Notes: generated by a model not told the origin, from the sequence alone. Positions 48,219 to 57,383 are shown, numbered from the stretch's first letter. The stretch is DNA of 64,000 nt from Acidithiobacillus ferrianus (GCF_010378095.1 NZ_WNJL01000014.1:1-64000); one strand, 5' to 3'. Numbers and translations: made by a program.

Positions 48219-48966
48219 CGTGGGACTTTTGATCATCGGTACCGAGATCCTCTCGGGCAGGCGGGAAGATCGCCATTTCCCGCGTAGCCGCCAGCAACTG
48301 ACGCGATACGGATATGGCGTCGCCTGGTGCCTGATCGTGCCTGACACGCGGGATATTTTGCGCGCGCAACTACGCTGGGCGATGTCCCAGGCAACACCGT
48401 TTTTCTCCTTTGGCGGCTTAGGCGCGACGCCCGACGACCTGACCCGCGATTGTGCCGCATGGGCTGCCGGCATTGCCTTGTCCCGACACCCTGAAGCCGA
48501 AGCGCTGATCCGCCGGCAGTTCGGGGATGCCGCTGAACCCGTGCGGATACGCATGGCCGATCTGCCCGCCGGAGCCACATTGATCCCCAACCCGGTCAAT
48601 AACGTGCCTGGATTTTCCGTGGGTAATGGCCATTTTTTCCCGGGATTTCCGCACATGGCGGAACCCATGAGCGACTGGGTGCTTGCACAGTATTTTCCAC
48701 CCCGGCAGGCGGATCTGGAGGCCCGAATTCTCCTACTCAACGCACGGGAAGGGGACTTGGTTCCCCTGATGGAAAGCTTCTGCGCAGCCCATCCGGACAT
48801 CCGCTTTTCCAGTCTGCCCAGCTTCAAGGCGAACGGCCCGCAGATCGAATTGGGGGTGGCGGGGAGAGCAGCCGCCGTGCAGAGCGCCATGGCGGATTTG
48901 CAGGAAAGACTGCGGGAAATGGGTTACGCGGTATCCGAGTTGGCTGATCCCGGTGGTATCGGATAA
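48208..48966 (+). CDS. CinA-like molybdopterin-binding (MoCF) domain protein
   Basis: A 252-residue MoCF-domain protein starting at a GTG (48208) with GGAG seven bases upstream; it overlaps the purN stop. VGLLIIGTEILSGRREDRHF and FGGLGATPDDLTRDCAAWA are the nucleotide-pocket motifs of the competence/damage-inducible CinA family. The C-terminal nicotinamide-nucleotide amidase domain of full CinA is absent, so it is the short form, often of unknown role (ADP-ribose pyrophosphatase in some homologues). Likely co-transcribed with purMN. Confidence 0.8.
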   Translation: MNHDVGLLIIGTEILSGRREDRHFPRSRQQLTRYGYGVAWCLIVPDTRDILRAQLRWAMSQATPFFSFGGLGATPDDLTRDCAAWAAGIALSRHPEAEALIRRQFGDAAEPVRIRMADLPAGATLIPNPVNNVPGFSVGNGHFFPGFPHMAEPMSDWVLAQYFPPRQADLEARILLLNAREGDLVPLMESFCAAHPDIRFSSLPSFKANGPQIELGVAGRAAAVQSAMADLQERLREMGYAVSELADPGGIG

Positions 48967-49029
48967 GCCTCGGGCGGTCTGGCTCTTGGGCGGGATCTTC
49001 GCATTGGAGTTTCCCATTGGAGGTGTGTA

Positions 49030-50415
49030 GTGGCCATGCAATCCGTTGACCTGCTCACCATTGGTGCCGGCGGAGGCGCCTATCCCGCCGCCTTCCGGCT
49101 GGCCAAGGCGGGGCGCTCCGTAGTCATGGTCGACCCCAAAGGGGTGATGAGCGGAAACTGCCTCTACGAAGGTTGCATCCCTTCGAAGGCCATGCGGGAA
49201 ACCGCGGTGATGCTGCAATCCCAGCGGCGTTTTGCAACCCGTGGCCTGTCCGGCTCCATGCGCATCGACTATGCGCAAATGATAGCCCACAAAGATGCCA
49301 TTCAAGCGCGACGCTATCAGCAACATGCCGCCGAGCTGGCCGCCGTGCCCAACATCCGCCTGCTTCAGGGGGTGGCGCGTTTCCTGAGCCCCCATGAAGT
49401 CGCCGTCACCACCGCAACGGGCGAACAGTGCTTTCATTGCGCCCAGATCATTCTCGCCAGCGGCTCGGAGGTGTTTGCCCCTCCCATTCCGGGCGCCCAT
49501 CTTTGCCTCAGCAGCCACGATCTGTATAAACCCGATCCCACGCTCAAAAAGCTCCCCGGACACCTGATCGTCATCGGCGGTGGTTATATCGGCCTGGAAA
49601 CCGCCACATTCCTTGCCGCATTCGGTGCACAAGTCACGCTGCTCCAGCGGGGTGAACAGGTCCTGGATGGTATGGACCCCGCCCTGGTCGCACAGCTCAC
49701 CCCGCTCCTGGATCCCCGCGTCCGGATACTGACCGGCGTGGACGTCACCGCGGTCGAAGCGAGCAGACGAGGCCGTCGCGTACGCTATCGGCGGAAAGGC
49801 AAAAACGAGCAGTTGGAGGGCGATATCGTGCTGATGGCGGTGGGCAGGCGACCCGTCATCCCCGCCGGCACCGTGGAAATCGGTATTGCGGTGGGGAAGA
49901 AAGGCGTCGAGGTCGGCGCGGGTTTGCAAACCGCCCATCCGCACATCTATGCCTGCGGCGACGTCAACGGGCGGGTACCTCTCTTTCACGCTGCCGTGCG
50001 CCAGTCACTGGTCGCGGCCCATAACATCCTCGGTGGCAATCAGCCCTTGGATTACGCGGACTTCAGCCATGTGCCCACCACCATTTTCACCCTGCCCGCC
50101 GCGGCCTATGTAGGGATAACCCCGGATCAGGCCGCAGCGAGAGGAATGGCGCTGGTCACCGGACGCTACGATTTCGCGGAAGACGCGCGGGCGCAGATCC
50201 TGGAGCGCACGGAAGGGGGCATCCGACTGTTCTTTGCACCCGACGGTCTGCGTCTACTGGGCGGCTGGGTGCTGGGCATCGATGCCGGCCACCTCATCGG
50301 TCAGATCGGCATGGCCGCCGCCAGCGGGCTCACCGCCTATGATCTGGCGCGTTTCGCCGATCAGCACCCCACGAGCGCGGAAGGCATCGGCAAGGCGGCA
50401 CGCAGCCTGTTTTAA
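49030..50415 (+). CDS. Dihydrolipoyl dehydrogenase-like FAD/NAD disulfide oxidoreductase
   Basis: A 461-residue class I pyridine nucleotide-disulfide oxidoreductase. FAD motif TIGAGGGAYPAAFRLAKAG near 11-29, redox cysteines in GNCLYEGCIPSKAMRE near 45-60 (C-x4-C), NAD motif VIGGGYIGLETATFLAAFG near 180, and the FAD motif YACGDVNGRVPLFHAA near 310. The C-terminal pair is ADQHPTSAEGI, with His and Glu five residues apart, as in lipoamide dehydrogenases. No lipoyl-enzyme genes are near, so substrate is open. GTG at 49030 is six bases after GGAGG. Related enzymes include mercuric reductase without the metal-binding head. Confidence 0.85.
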   Translation: MAMQSVDLLTIGAGGGAYPAAFRLAKAGRSVVMVDPKGVMSGNCLYEGCIPSKAMRETAVMLQSQRRFATRGLSGSMRIDYAQMIAHKDAIQARRYQQHAAELAAVPNIRLLQGVARFLSPHEVAVTTATGEQCFHCAQIILASGSEVFAPPIPGAHLCLSSHDLYKPDPTLKKLPGHLIVIGGGYIGLETATFLAAFGAQVTLLQRGEQVLDGMDPALVAQLTPLLDPRVRILTGVDVTAVEASRRGRRVRYRRKGKNEQLEGDIVLMAVGRRPVIPAGTVEIGIAVGKKGVEVGAGLQTAHPHIYACGDVNGRVPLFHAAVRQSLVAAHNILGGNQPLDYADFSHVPTTIFTLPAAAYVGITPDQAAARGMALVTGRYDFAEDARAQILERTEGGIRLFFAPDGLRLLGGWVLGIDAGHLIGQIGMAAASGLTAYDLARFADQHPTSAEGIGKAARSLF

Positions 50416-50458
50416 GCGCACCACCCACGAGACATACAAAATACGAGGAGCATACCGT

Positions 50459-51244
50459 ATGGAAGCACCCAAGGAACATCGCGTATCGGCGAAACGGCAC
50501 TACAAAGAAGAGTTACACCAACTCCAAGTGGAGTTGGTCAAATTGCAACGCCACATCATCCGCAAGAACGACAAGATTCTGGTCATCCTGGAGGGTCGTG
50601 ACGCGGCCGGTAAGGATGGCAGCATCAAACGGATCATCGCGCATCTGAGCCCCCGCGAAACACGCGTCGTCGCTTTGGGCAAGCCTTCCGACCGTGAGGA
50701 AAGCCAGTGGTATTTTCAGCGCTATGTCCCCCACCTGCCGGCGGCCCAAGAGTTCGTCTTCTTTAATCGGAGTTGGTACAACCGCGCCGGCGTGGAAAAG
50801 GTCATGGGTTTTTGCACCGATGCACAATATGAGGAGTTTTTTGCCGAGGTTACAGACTTCGAGGGTATGCTGGTCCGCTCAGATATCCGTTTCATCAAAG
50901 TATATCTGGACATTTCAAAGCATGAGCAAAAGCGCCGCCTGAAAGCACGCAAGGACAACCCGCTCAAACAGTGGAAAACCAGCCCCATCGACGAACAGGC
51001 CGTCAAGCGCTGGGAGGATTACAGCCGTGCGCGCGATGTGATGCTAGCCCGCACGCACACCAGCTTCACCCCTTGGACCATTGTCGATGCGGATGACAAA
51101 AAAATCGCCCGCCTCCAACTGATCAAGGGGCTGCTGAACCGCCTGGAGTATGCGCATAAAGACACCCGCCTGACCTTGCCTGACCAGACGATCCTCTTTG
51201 ACTACGATCCCCTCTACCTGGAAAATGGCCGGATCAAACCCTAG
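50459..51244 (+). CDS. ppk2: Polyphosphate kinase 2 (PPK2 family)
   Basis: PPK2, 261 residues from the ATG at 50459 (GAGGAG eight bases upstream), uses polyphosphate to phosphorylate nucleoside mono- or diphosphates. Walker A LEGRDAAGKDGSIKRII near 44-60, the Walker B-region motif FNRSWYNRAGVEKVMGF near 103, and the lid motif RRLKARKDNPLKQWKTSPID near 160 are typical. Length fits one-domain PPK2. It follows the disulfide oxidoreductase after about 45 bases. Confidence 0.92.
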   Translation: MEAPKEHRVSAKRHYKEELHQLQVELVKLQRHIIRKNDKILVILEGRDAAGKDGSIKRIIAHLSPRETRVVALGKPSDREESQWYFQRYVPHLPAAQEFVFFNRSWYNRAGVEKVMGFCTDAQYEEFFAEVTDFEGMLVRSDIRFIKVYLDISKHEQKRRLKARKDNPLKQWKTSPIDEQAVKRWEDYSRARDVMLARTHTSFTPWTIVDADDKKIARLQLIKGLLNRLEYAHKDTRLTLPDQTILFDYDPLYLENGRIKP

Positions 51245-51288
51245 CTTGGTCGCGTTCCGTCACCCCGCGTCTCTGGTGGGTAGCCCGA

Positions 51289-53529
51289 TCAATCTTTTCG
51301 ACCGCGACGGCTCCTTCGGCTTTTCGCCGCACCGCGGACCTGTCCCCCTTTTGGGACACGCTCGAAATCGATCTTCCGCTCATCCAGGTTGACATTCATG
51401 ACCTTGATCTCGATCTCATCCCCCAACTGAAAGGTTTCCTTGCTGCGATCCCCGACAATTCGGTAGTGTTGCGCGTCAAAGTGAAAATAGTCTTCACCCA
51501 GGGTACTGATATGAATGAGGCCCTCCACATAGATTTCGCGTAACGCCACGAAAAGACCGAACCCTGTGACCCCGGTAATAATCCCGACATAGGTTTCCCC
51601 CACCTTATCCATCATAAATTCGCACTTGAGCCAGTTCACCGCCTCACGACTGGCCTCGTCCGCGCGGCGCTCCGTCATGGAACAGTGCTGACTGAGTTCT
51701 TGCAGCTCTTTTTTAGGAAGCCAAACGGGATCGGTATCCGCGGCGTCCAGCAGGGCATGAATCCCCCGATGCACCACGAGATCCGGATAACGGCGAATCG
51801 GCGAAGTAAAGTGGGTATACGCCGGGAAGGCCAGACCGAAGTGCATACCGGTATCCGCGGTGTAATAGGCCTGCGAAAGGCTCCGCAAGATCACGGTCTG
51901 GATCAGGCTGGAATCACTCCGCTCGCGGGTATCCTCAATGATTTTTGCCAGATCAGCGCTGCGCGGATGAACGGGCAGACGTACCGGCACCCCAAGCTCA
52001 CTCAAAAAGCGGCGTAAATCTTCCAGCTTGTCGCTGGAGGGTTCCGGATGAACCCGATACAGCATCGGCAGATCGTGGATGCGAAAGTATTGCGCAGCGC
52101 AGACATTGGCAGCGAGCATGCATTCCTCAATGATCCGGTGCGCCACATTGCGCGTGACCGCCACGATTTTTTCAATACGTGCCTGCTCATTGTAGATGAT
52201 GCGGCTTTCCTGCGAGTCGAACTCGATCGTGCCACGCCGGGCGCGCGCCTTGGAGAGGCTTTCATAGAGACGGTGCAAGGCTTCCAGATGCGGAATCAGA
52301 ACCGCGTCTCTAGCGCGTGCGTCCTCGTCACCGGCCAAGATGGCGGCCACCTCATCATAGGTAAAACGGCGTTGCGAACGCATGATGCCCCGCGCAAAAC
52401 GGAAACGTTGCACTTCCCCCGTCTCGTCCATCTCCATTTCACAGAGCATGCAGAGACGGTCGACGTGGGGGTTGAGAGAACAGAGCCCGTTGGACAATAT
52501 CTCGGGCAGCATGGGTATCACCCGACGGGGGAAATATACGGAGTTGCCGCGCGTAACGGCCTCTTTATCCAGCGCCGAATCCGGACGCACATAGGTAGCG
52601 ACGTCGGCGATGGCCACGATCAGGCGGAAGCCGTTCTCGATCTCTTCCGCATAGACCGCGTCATCAAAGTCTTTGGCGTCGGCCCCGTCAATGGTGACCA
52701 GCGGCAGATCGCGCAGATCGCGGCGCCCTGCTTTCATGGAATCCGGTACGCTCTCCGAGAATACGGTTATCTCGCGCTCCACCGCTTCCGGCCACTGATA
52801 CGGCAAACCGTAGTTGCGTACGGCAATCTCGACCTCCATTCCCGGCGCCATGTGCTCTCCGAGGATTTCGATCACACGCCCTTGCGGCATATTACGCCCA
52901 TCGGGGTATTGGGTGATTTCCAGGATCACGATTTGCCCGTGTACCGGAACCAGCGTGCCGCCCTCCACCACCCCAAATTCCTGGGGAATACGACGGTCTT
53001 CGGGAATGACGTAATGGACCCCACCTTCGGCATAATAGCGGCCGACGATCTGCTGGAGCGCCCGCTCCAGAATCCGCACCACCGTGCCCTCGACACGCCC
53101 ACGCCGATCCTCGCCGATGGCCCGCCCCAGCAACGTGTCGCCGTGAAAGACTTTGCGCATCTCCCGGGGGGAAAGGAAAAGATCCTTCCCTCCCGCTTCG
53201 GGAATCAAAAAACCAAAACCGTCCGGATGCGCGCTGACGGTGCCGCGCACCAATTCCATCGCCCCGACCAGGCCATACGCTCCGCGTCGGTTACACACGA
53301 GTTGACCATCCCGCTCCATGGCCCGCAAGCGACGCCGGAGCGCTTCCTGATCTTCTTCAACCACGTCCAGATCAACGATAAGGTCTTCCAGAGTGAGCGG
53401 CTTACCCGCCCCCTCCAGATGATTGAGCAGGTACTCCCTACTGACAATGGGTCGTTCATATCTTTCTTTTTCCCGCTCGAACATGGGATCACGCTCACTC
53501 AGTGAGGTGGGTTCTTGTGTTTCCGGCAT
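51289..53529 (-). CDS. rnr: Ribonuclease R
   Basis: RNase R, 746 residues from the ATG at 53529 (AAGGAG nine bases before), a processive 3' exoribonuclease that degrades structured RNA. Cold-shock domains lie near 65-210. The RNB catalytic centre shows LVTIDGADAKDFDDAVYAEE (aspartates) near 270 and RRYPDLVVHRG near 590. An S1 domain near 630-715 (GETYVGIITGVTGFGLFVAL) and a basic tail (AKSRRSRRGRKD) follow. The N-terminal region has a helical extension as in E. coli RNase R. Divergent from tRNA-Leu. Confidence 0.95.
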   Translation of the reverse strand: MPETQEPTSLSERDPMFEREKERYERPIVSREYLLNHLEGAGKPLTLEDLIVDLDVVEEDQEALRRRLRAMERDGQLVCNRRGAYGLVGAMELVRGTVSAHPDGFGFLIPEAGGKDLFLSPREMRKVFHGDTLLGRAIGEDRRGRVEGTVVRILERALQQIVGRYYAEGGVHYVIPEDRRIPQEFGVVEGGTLVPVHGQIVILEITQYPDGRNMPQGRVIEILGEHMAPGMEVEIAVRNYGLPYQWPEAVEREITVFSESVPDSMKAGRRDLRDLPLVTIDGADAKDFDDAVYAEEIENGFRLIVAIADVATYVRPDSALDKEAVTRGNSVYFPRRVIPMLPEILSNGLCSLNPHVDRLCMLCEMEMDETGEVQRFRFARGIMRSQRRFTYDEVAAILAGDEDARARDAVLIPHLEALHRLYESLSKARARRGTIEFDSQESRIIYNEQARIEKIVAVTRNVAHRIIEECMLAANVCAAQYFRIHDLPMLYRVHPEPSSDKLEDLRRFLSELGVPVRLPVHPRSADLAKIIEDTRERSDSSLIQTVILRSLSQAYYTADTGMHFGLAFPAYTHFTSPIRRYPDLVVHRGIHALLDAADTDPVWLPKKELQELSQHCSMTERRADEASREAVNWLKCEFMMDKVGETYVGIITGVTGFGLFVALREIYVEGLIHISTLGEDYFHFDAQHYRIVGDRSKETFQLGDEIEIKVMNVNLDERKIDFERVPKGGQVRGAAKSRRSRRGRKD

Positions 53530-53566
53530 TGACAAATGCTCCTTAATAAATGATGATTCCGGTTAT

Positions 53567-53653
53567 GCCGAGGTGGCGGAATTGGTAGACGCGCTAGGTT
53601 CAGGTCCTAGTAAGCGAAAGCTTGTGCTGGTTCGAATCCAGTCCCCGGTACCA
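53567..53653 (+). tRNA. tRNA-Leu (anticodon CAG)
   Basis: A type II tRNA of 87 bases: D-arm GGTAGACGCGC, anticodon stem CTAGG/CCTAG (53594-53598/53606-53610) with loop TTCAGGT and anticodon CAG (53601-53603), T-arm with TTCGAAT, and an encoded CCA end. The acceptor arm GCCGAGG/CCCCGGT contains an A-C mismatch and a G-U pair. A hairpin terminator follows. Confidence 0.9.
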
Positions 53654-53663
53654 AAAGGCGAGC

Positions 53664-53696
53664 AAGCCGGGAACCTGTGGCGTTCCCGGCTTTTTT
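53664..53696 (+). terminator. Rho-independent terminator of tRNA-Leu
   Basis: AAGCCGGGAAC (53664-53674) pairs with GTTCCCGGCTT (53682-53692), with a CTGTGGC loop and T6 from 53691. It lies 10 bases after the tRNA CCA end. Confidence 0.9.
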
Positions 53697-53840
53697 GCAA
53701 CACTTTGTTCAGCTTAATCATCCTCTGCAATCCGAAGTACCCTCCAAAACAACTGCCCGATCATCGAGCCGGGCATGATGGGCGTATCTTGCGGGATGAT
53801 CCTTTACTTGTCCAACGAACATCGTTCCTTTTTGCCCCTC

Positions 53841-54137
53841 TTATTTCGGTGGTTCCTGCGTATCTGCCGCTCCGCCCTGCTCCACGCGATACACCCAGGC
53901 CAGAATTTCCGCAATGGCCTGATACAGTTGCGGCGGAATCTGCTGATCGAGATCGATCTGCATGAGCAGGCTGACCAGTTCTTTCGATTCATGCACGAAA
54001 ACCCCGGCCTCGCGCGCCCTCGCGATGATCTGTTCAGCGACCAGTCCTCGTCCCTTCGCCACGACGACAGGGGCGGCTTCTTTCGTGCCATAGCGCAAGG
54101 CCACGGCATGGCGTGCCTTCTCTGACCTATTCGCCAT
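53841..54137 (-). CDS. FlhB C-terminal-domain homologue
   Basis: A 98-residue protein resembling the cytoplasmic domain of the flagellar export gate FlhB (YlqH/FlhX-type): ARHAVALRYGTKEAAPVVVAKGRGLVAEQIIARAREAGVFVHES, then IPPQLYQAIAEILAWVYRVE. Full FlhB has four membrane segments and an NPTH cleavage site, both absent. ATG at 54137 chosen by homologue start; overlaps the FliK-like gene by 11 bases. Such stand-alone domains often neighbour fliK. Role in export switching is inferred. Confidence 0.8.
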   Translation of the reverse strand: MANRSEKARHAVALRYGTKEAAPVVVAKGRGLVAEQIIARAREAGVFVHESKELVSLLMQIDLDQQIPPQLYQAIAEILAWVYRVEQGGAADTQEPPK

Positions 54138-55212
54138 CGTACTCACGTATCTCATGCTGCCGGATACACAAGCCCAGCGCCTGCAACGCCTTTTCCAAAT
54201 CCTTCCAATGCGCTCTTAACGGCGCAACTTGATCGGCCTTGATCGACAAGCTCAAGATATCCTGATGCAATCGCAGTTTCGCCTGTATATTCCCCAGATG
54301 GGGCATATGCAGCGTCAATGTGCTATCCCAATGCGGCGCGACAGCCTCCATGGCCATCGCCGGTGGACGTGCATGGTCCCTCGCGCGTCCTTCGCGTCGG
54401 CTTACGGTCCATTGCATACACTGCCCCGGCCACACCGGACCGCTCCAGGTGATCTGCTGTTGATTCAGTACCTGGACTTGGCGTCCCACCAAACTCGCCA
54501 GGTCGGCGGACGGCTGTACCAAAGCGTGATTTGCGACCGTTTTCCCCAGATCGGCAATTTGCATGTATGTCATTGCCCCCGTGGCGCGATCCGGCAAAAT
54601 GCGCGCTGGCGCCTGATTGGTGGCAGACGGCGGAGTGGTCACCTCGTGTGGAGTCGATAGCCCCTTAGGCACCACCCGGGGCAAAGCGGCGTTCTGCGGT
54701 TCCCCCTGCAAATTTTGCAGGGGCATTTTGCCCTGAACCCAAGCCACCAGATGGCTCTCATAAAAAAGCCCGCTCTGCGTCACGGACTGCTGTAGGGTTT
54801 GCGCGATCTGCCCCCCTGCGGTGGGCGGTCCATCCAGGAGTGGCCGCAACCCGCGGATACCACCGGCCTCCGCTGAGCGCGGCAAATCCAGAAGGGATTG
54901 CGCCACATTCGACAAGACCAAATGGTCGGCTACCGGGTGTGGGACCGTCCCCGTCAACAAGAAAGCGGGTCGTACCGCGCCGCCCAAATAGAGGAGTTGC
55001 AGACGCTCTCCCACAGTCCATTGCCCGGGCAAATGGAGGGCAAGCGACCTGCCCGCCACCTCGACGAGCATTTGTCCCTTGGCGCTTTGTAAAATTCGCC
55101 CCTCTACCGGAGTGCCAGGAGGCATGGCCTTCGCCAGGGCCGTCGCGACTCGCTGGGTCAGCGCTGCCTCGACGACACGCATGAGCGACCCGGTTGCGGC
55201 GGAAAGTGTCAT
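54127..55212 (-). CDS. FliK-like hook-length control protein
   Basis: A 361-residue protein with a low-complexity centre (Gln/Thr/Pro rich, residues about 150-240) and a C-terminal globular part, LTLHMPHLGNIQAKLRLHQDILSLSIKADQVAPL, matching the FliK C-terminal pattern. FliK measures hook length and triggers FlhB-dependent substrate switching; the neighbouring FlhB C-domain gene supports this. Starts MTLSAATGSL at 55212, overlapping the DUF2802 stop by four bases. No other flagellar genes are in the window. Confidence 0.65.
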   Translation of the reverse strand: MTLSAATGSLMRVVEAALTQRVATALAKAMPPGTPVEGRILQSAKGQMLVEVAGRSLALHLPGQWTVGERLQLLYLGGAVRPAFLLTGTVPHPVADHLVLSNVAQSLLDLPRSAEAGGIRGLRPLLDGPPTAGGQIAQTLQQSVTQSGLFYESHLVAWVQGKMPLQNLQGEPQNAALPRVVPKGLSTPHEVTTPPSATNQAPARILPDRATGAMTYMQIADLGKTVANHALVQPSADLASLVGRQVQVLNQQQITWSGPVWPGQCMQWTVSRREGRARDHARPPAMAMEAVAPHWDSTLTLHMPHLGNIQAKLRLHQDILSLSIKADQVAPLRAHWKDLEKALQALGLCIRQHEIREYDGE

Positions 55213-55565
55213 TTTCGCAGCAACCGGATCAGGAGATCCGCTTCTTCTTCGCCCACCTGACAAGCCGCCGCGATATAGCGCGCGTCGCGCCCGGACTCAG
55301 CCAACAAGCGGGCACGTTGGTAGCGATTTTCTTCATCCTCAGCGGTCGCCTCCGCCATCAATACATGATCGGCGCCCATATCCTGGGCGCCATTCCGCTT
55401 CTGCACGCCCGGCCGTGCCGACGATAAACGCCCCACCGCCGCCTCCAGCGACTGCATCCGCCGCTGCGCGTCCCGCACATTCATCAACAAATCCCGCTGC
55501 AAGCGCCATAACAACACCTGAGCGGCGATGATGATCAATGCGAGAACCACCAAAAAAACCCACAT
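55209..55565 (-). CDS. DUF2802 family protein
   Basis: A 118-residue protein with an N-terminal membrane anchor (MWVFLVVLALIIIAAQVLLW), a coiled coil (LQRDLLMNVRDAQRRMQSLE) and the DUF2802 C-terminal motif YQRARLLAESGRDARYIAAACQVGEEEADLLIRLL. DUF2802 genes commonly lie at the end of flagellar or chemotaxis clusters in proteobacteria; function is unknown. Overlaps the FliK-like gene, and follows the YcgR-type gene after 19 bases. Confidence 0.8.
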   Translation of the reverse strand: MWVFLVVLALIIIAAQVLLWRLQRDLLMNVRDAQRRMQSLEAAVGRLSSARPGVQKRNGAQDMGADHVLMAEATAEDEENRYQRARLLAESGRDARYIAAACQVGEEEADLLIRLLRK

Positions 55566-55584
55566 GGCTGTTATTCCTTCGTCA

Positions 55585-56382
55585 TCAAGTCTTCCACCAG
55601 CGCTTGATTAAATTTTTCCAGGACACTGTTTCGGCCTTCGCCGAACGATGCAGCCCGATCCCGAGCACTCGCAATATCTCACGGTCACGGGCCTGCACAT
55701 ACTGCGCCACCCGCTCCTGATCGGCCGCCGGTGGATTCTGGAACTCAACGCCCAGCATCACCCCCATCGCACCCGGTCTGTGCGGCTCCACAAAACGGAT
55801 GATCGCGGGCACGTGCAAGGACTTGCCGCCGCGAAGAGTAAAAATGAGTTGTGGGACTACCTCATTCTGCCGGAAAGGATAGTCCTTTGGGCAACTCGCC
55901 AAAATACGTAACCCCCCCGCGCTCACATCCTGCATACGCCCCATCACCCTCTGCGCGCCCTGGCGGTAAATTTCCACCTGATCGGGATCTTGCACCGTCG
56001 GTGGCACGCGATAGAGCTGCCGACGTTGCAACTGATATACGGCATCGGGGTAACGGATCGTCACGACATCGCCCTCTATCCGGACAATCGCGCTACGGAA
56101 TCCGCTGATGATACCATCGATACGGGCAAGCATGGCGATGGCCGATCCCGAGGGAACGACTTTTGGAAAATTGGGCGGTACATCCACCCCAAGCCATCCA
56201 TCGGTTTCCCGCACTTCGAGCAACAGCGTATTAAAACTCGTCGACCGACCTTCCAGCCAGAACGTACAAAAAATATGCTCCCGCTGCAGACTGCTGAGGA
56301 TATGTGCCGCGCGCAAGGAAGAACTCACCCGATAGTGCGCATCAAAAAGACGGTGCCGCGCGTCGTGGAGCTGTTCCGTCAT
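55585..56382 (-). CDS. YcgR-type flagellar brake/PilZ protein
   Basis: A 265-residue two-domain protein: an N-terminal YcgR/PilZN-like domain (about 1-110) and a C-terminal PilZ domain with the c-di-GMP motifs RRQLYRVPP (R-x3-R) near 118-127 and DVSAGGLRI (D-x-S-x2-G) near 152-160. YcgR-type proteins bind c-di-GMP and slow the flagellar motor. ATG at 56382 with AAGGAGGG upstream. A DGC gene is 1 kb upstream, so signal and effector are neighbours. Confidence in motor action depends on presence of a flagellum elsewhere. Confidence 0.82.
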   Translation of the reverse strand: MTEQLHDARHRLFDAHYRVSSSLRAAHILSSLQREHIFCTFWLEGRSTSFNTLLLEVRETDGWLGVDVPPNFPKVVPSGSAIAMLARIDGIISGFRSAIVRIEGDVVTIRYPDAVYQLQRRQLYRVPPTVQDPDQVEIYRQGAQRVMGRMQDVSAGGLRILASCPKDYPFRQNEVVPQLIFTLRGGKSLHVPAIIRFVEPHRPGAMGVMLGVEFQNPPAADQERVAQYVQARDREILRVLGIGLHRSAKAETVSWKNLIKRWWKT

Positions 56383-56610
56383 CGTGACCCTCCTTTTTGA
56401 CATTCAACGAACCGGGCGCACGGATCGTCCCATCGCGCCGCTACGATCATGAAAACATATTTAGTCGCGTTAGCGTAACCAACAACCGGGGAAGTCGTAT
56501 CTCTAGGGGTTTACGGATCTGGGAAACGGGGGCTCCCGATCAAGCGGTCCGATTGGGGCGAGATCCCGGGTATGGCAACCGCCTCACCCTGTCAGCCCGC
56601 CGGAGCCAAT

Positions 56611-57009
56611 CTACGACGAACAGGATGAAACGGCCATGGGCGCACCGCCTTCGCACCTCATCCCCATGTCATGACCCGAGGAACGCCGGACAATCTCCCA
56701 ACGTAATCCAGTGATAATATCGAGCAGTTGGCTGACTGGGCCCCATTTTTCCATACTTTTCTCGCGGGTGCGGATCTCCTCCAGTGTCAGCAGCAGCAAA
56801 TGCTCCATATCCAGAAGATCCCGGGCCAGGTCGTGCGCATTGGAGATCTCGATATCCTCCGGATAGGAGGTGATCATATCGTGGAGCCCCGCGCACAACT
56901 CATGCAACCCGTTGATCAGTAACTCCGAGCTCTCGTCGCGCACGCTCGCCACCAGACCGACATGGAAAACACCGAGGGTAACAGATACCGGCAATGTCAA
57001 AGTACGCAT
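56611..57009 (-). CDS. Unknown 132-residue protein
   Basis: Starts MRTLTLPVSVTLGVFHVGLV at 57009 with GGGGGAGGTG directly upstream. It is largely helical with an acidic middle (SYPEDIEISNAHDLARDLLDMEHLLLLTLEEIRTREKS) and a Cys/Ser-rich end. No signal or membrane segment is evident. It lies between the DGC-linked small gene and the YcgR-type gene and reads in the same direction. I do not recognise the family. The preceding 107 bases contain a hairpin GAATCGTTCCCGATTC (57063-57078). Confidence 0.6.
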   Translation of the reverse strand: MRTLTLPVSVTLGVFHVGLVASVRDESSELLINGLHELCAGLHDMITSYPEDIEISNAHDLARDLLDMEHLLLLTLEEIRTREKSMEKWGPVSQLLDIITGLRWEIVRRSSGHDMGMRCEGGAPMAVSSCSS

Positions 57010-57116
57010 TTTCACCTCCCCCATGAACAGATGGGCGTCGATACTCAGTGATCACCCACCATGAATCGTTCCCGATTCATTCGCCGTGCATCGGAACACT
57101 TGACGCTGAGACCCCG

Positions 57117-57383
57117 TTACGGCCGCGACAGATGTCCTAAAAGATGCCTGAGTTGAATGACCAGCCTGGCCAGTGTGGCCTCTGCGGCACTGTAGTGGCC
57201 GCTGGCCAAGTCATGGCGGGCGTTTTCCAGAGAAAAACCGATCTTCACCAACTCGGCAGGGAGTATCTCCAATACCGACTCCGGCGGAGAAGGGTCAGTA
57301 CACGGAGCACTGTCCGGGTCCGATCGTCGCGCCGCCGCGTTGTGATCATTCGAACAATCTGAAAGAGGGACATGATTCTTCAC
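57117..57383 (-). CDS. Unknown 88-residue helical protein coupled to the DGC
   Basis: The first 35 residues are polar and disordered (Asp/Ser/Pro rich). The rest is a predicted helical hairpin, LPAELVKIGFSLENARHDLA and EATLARLVIQLRHLLGHL. Its ATG overlaps the diguanylate cyclase stop by four bases, so it should be made together with the enzyme. I know no family; it may be a regulator of the cyclase or of cellulose export. Confidence 0.6.
   Translation of the reverse strand: MKNHVPLSDCSNDHNAAARRSDPDSAPCTDPSPPESVLEILPAELVKIGFSLENARHDLASGHYSAAEATLARLVIQLRHLLGHLSRP

Noticed and set aside
56404-56610. c-di-GMP riboswitch between the YcgR-type gene and the unknown gene
   Set aside because: The GEMM core sequences are not present on either strand.
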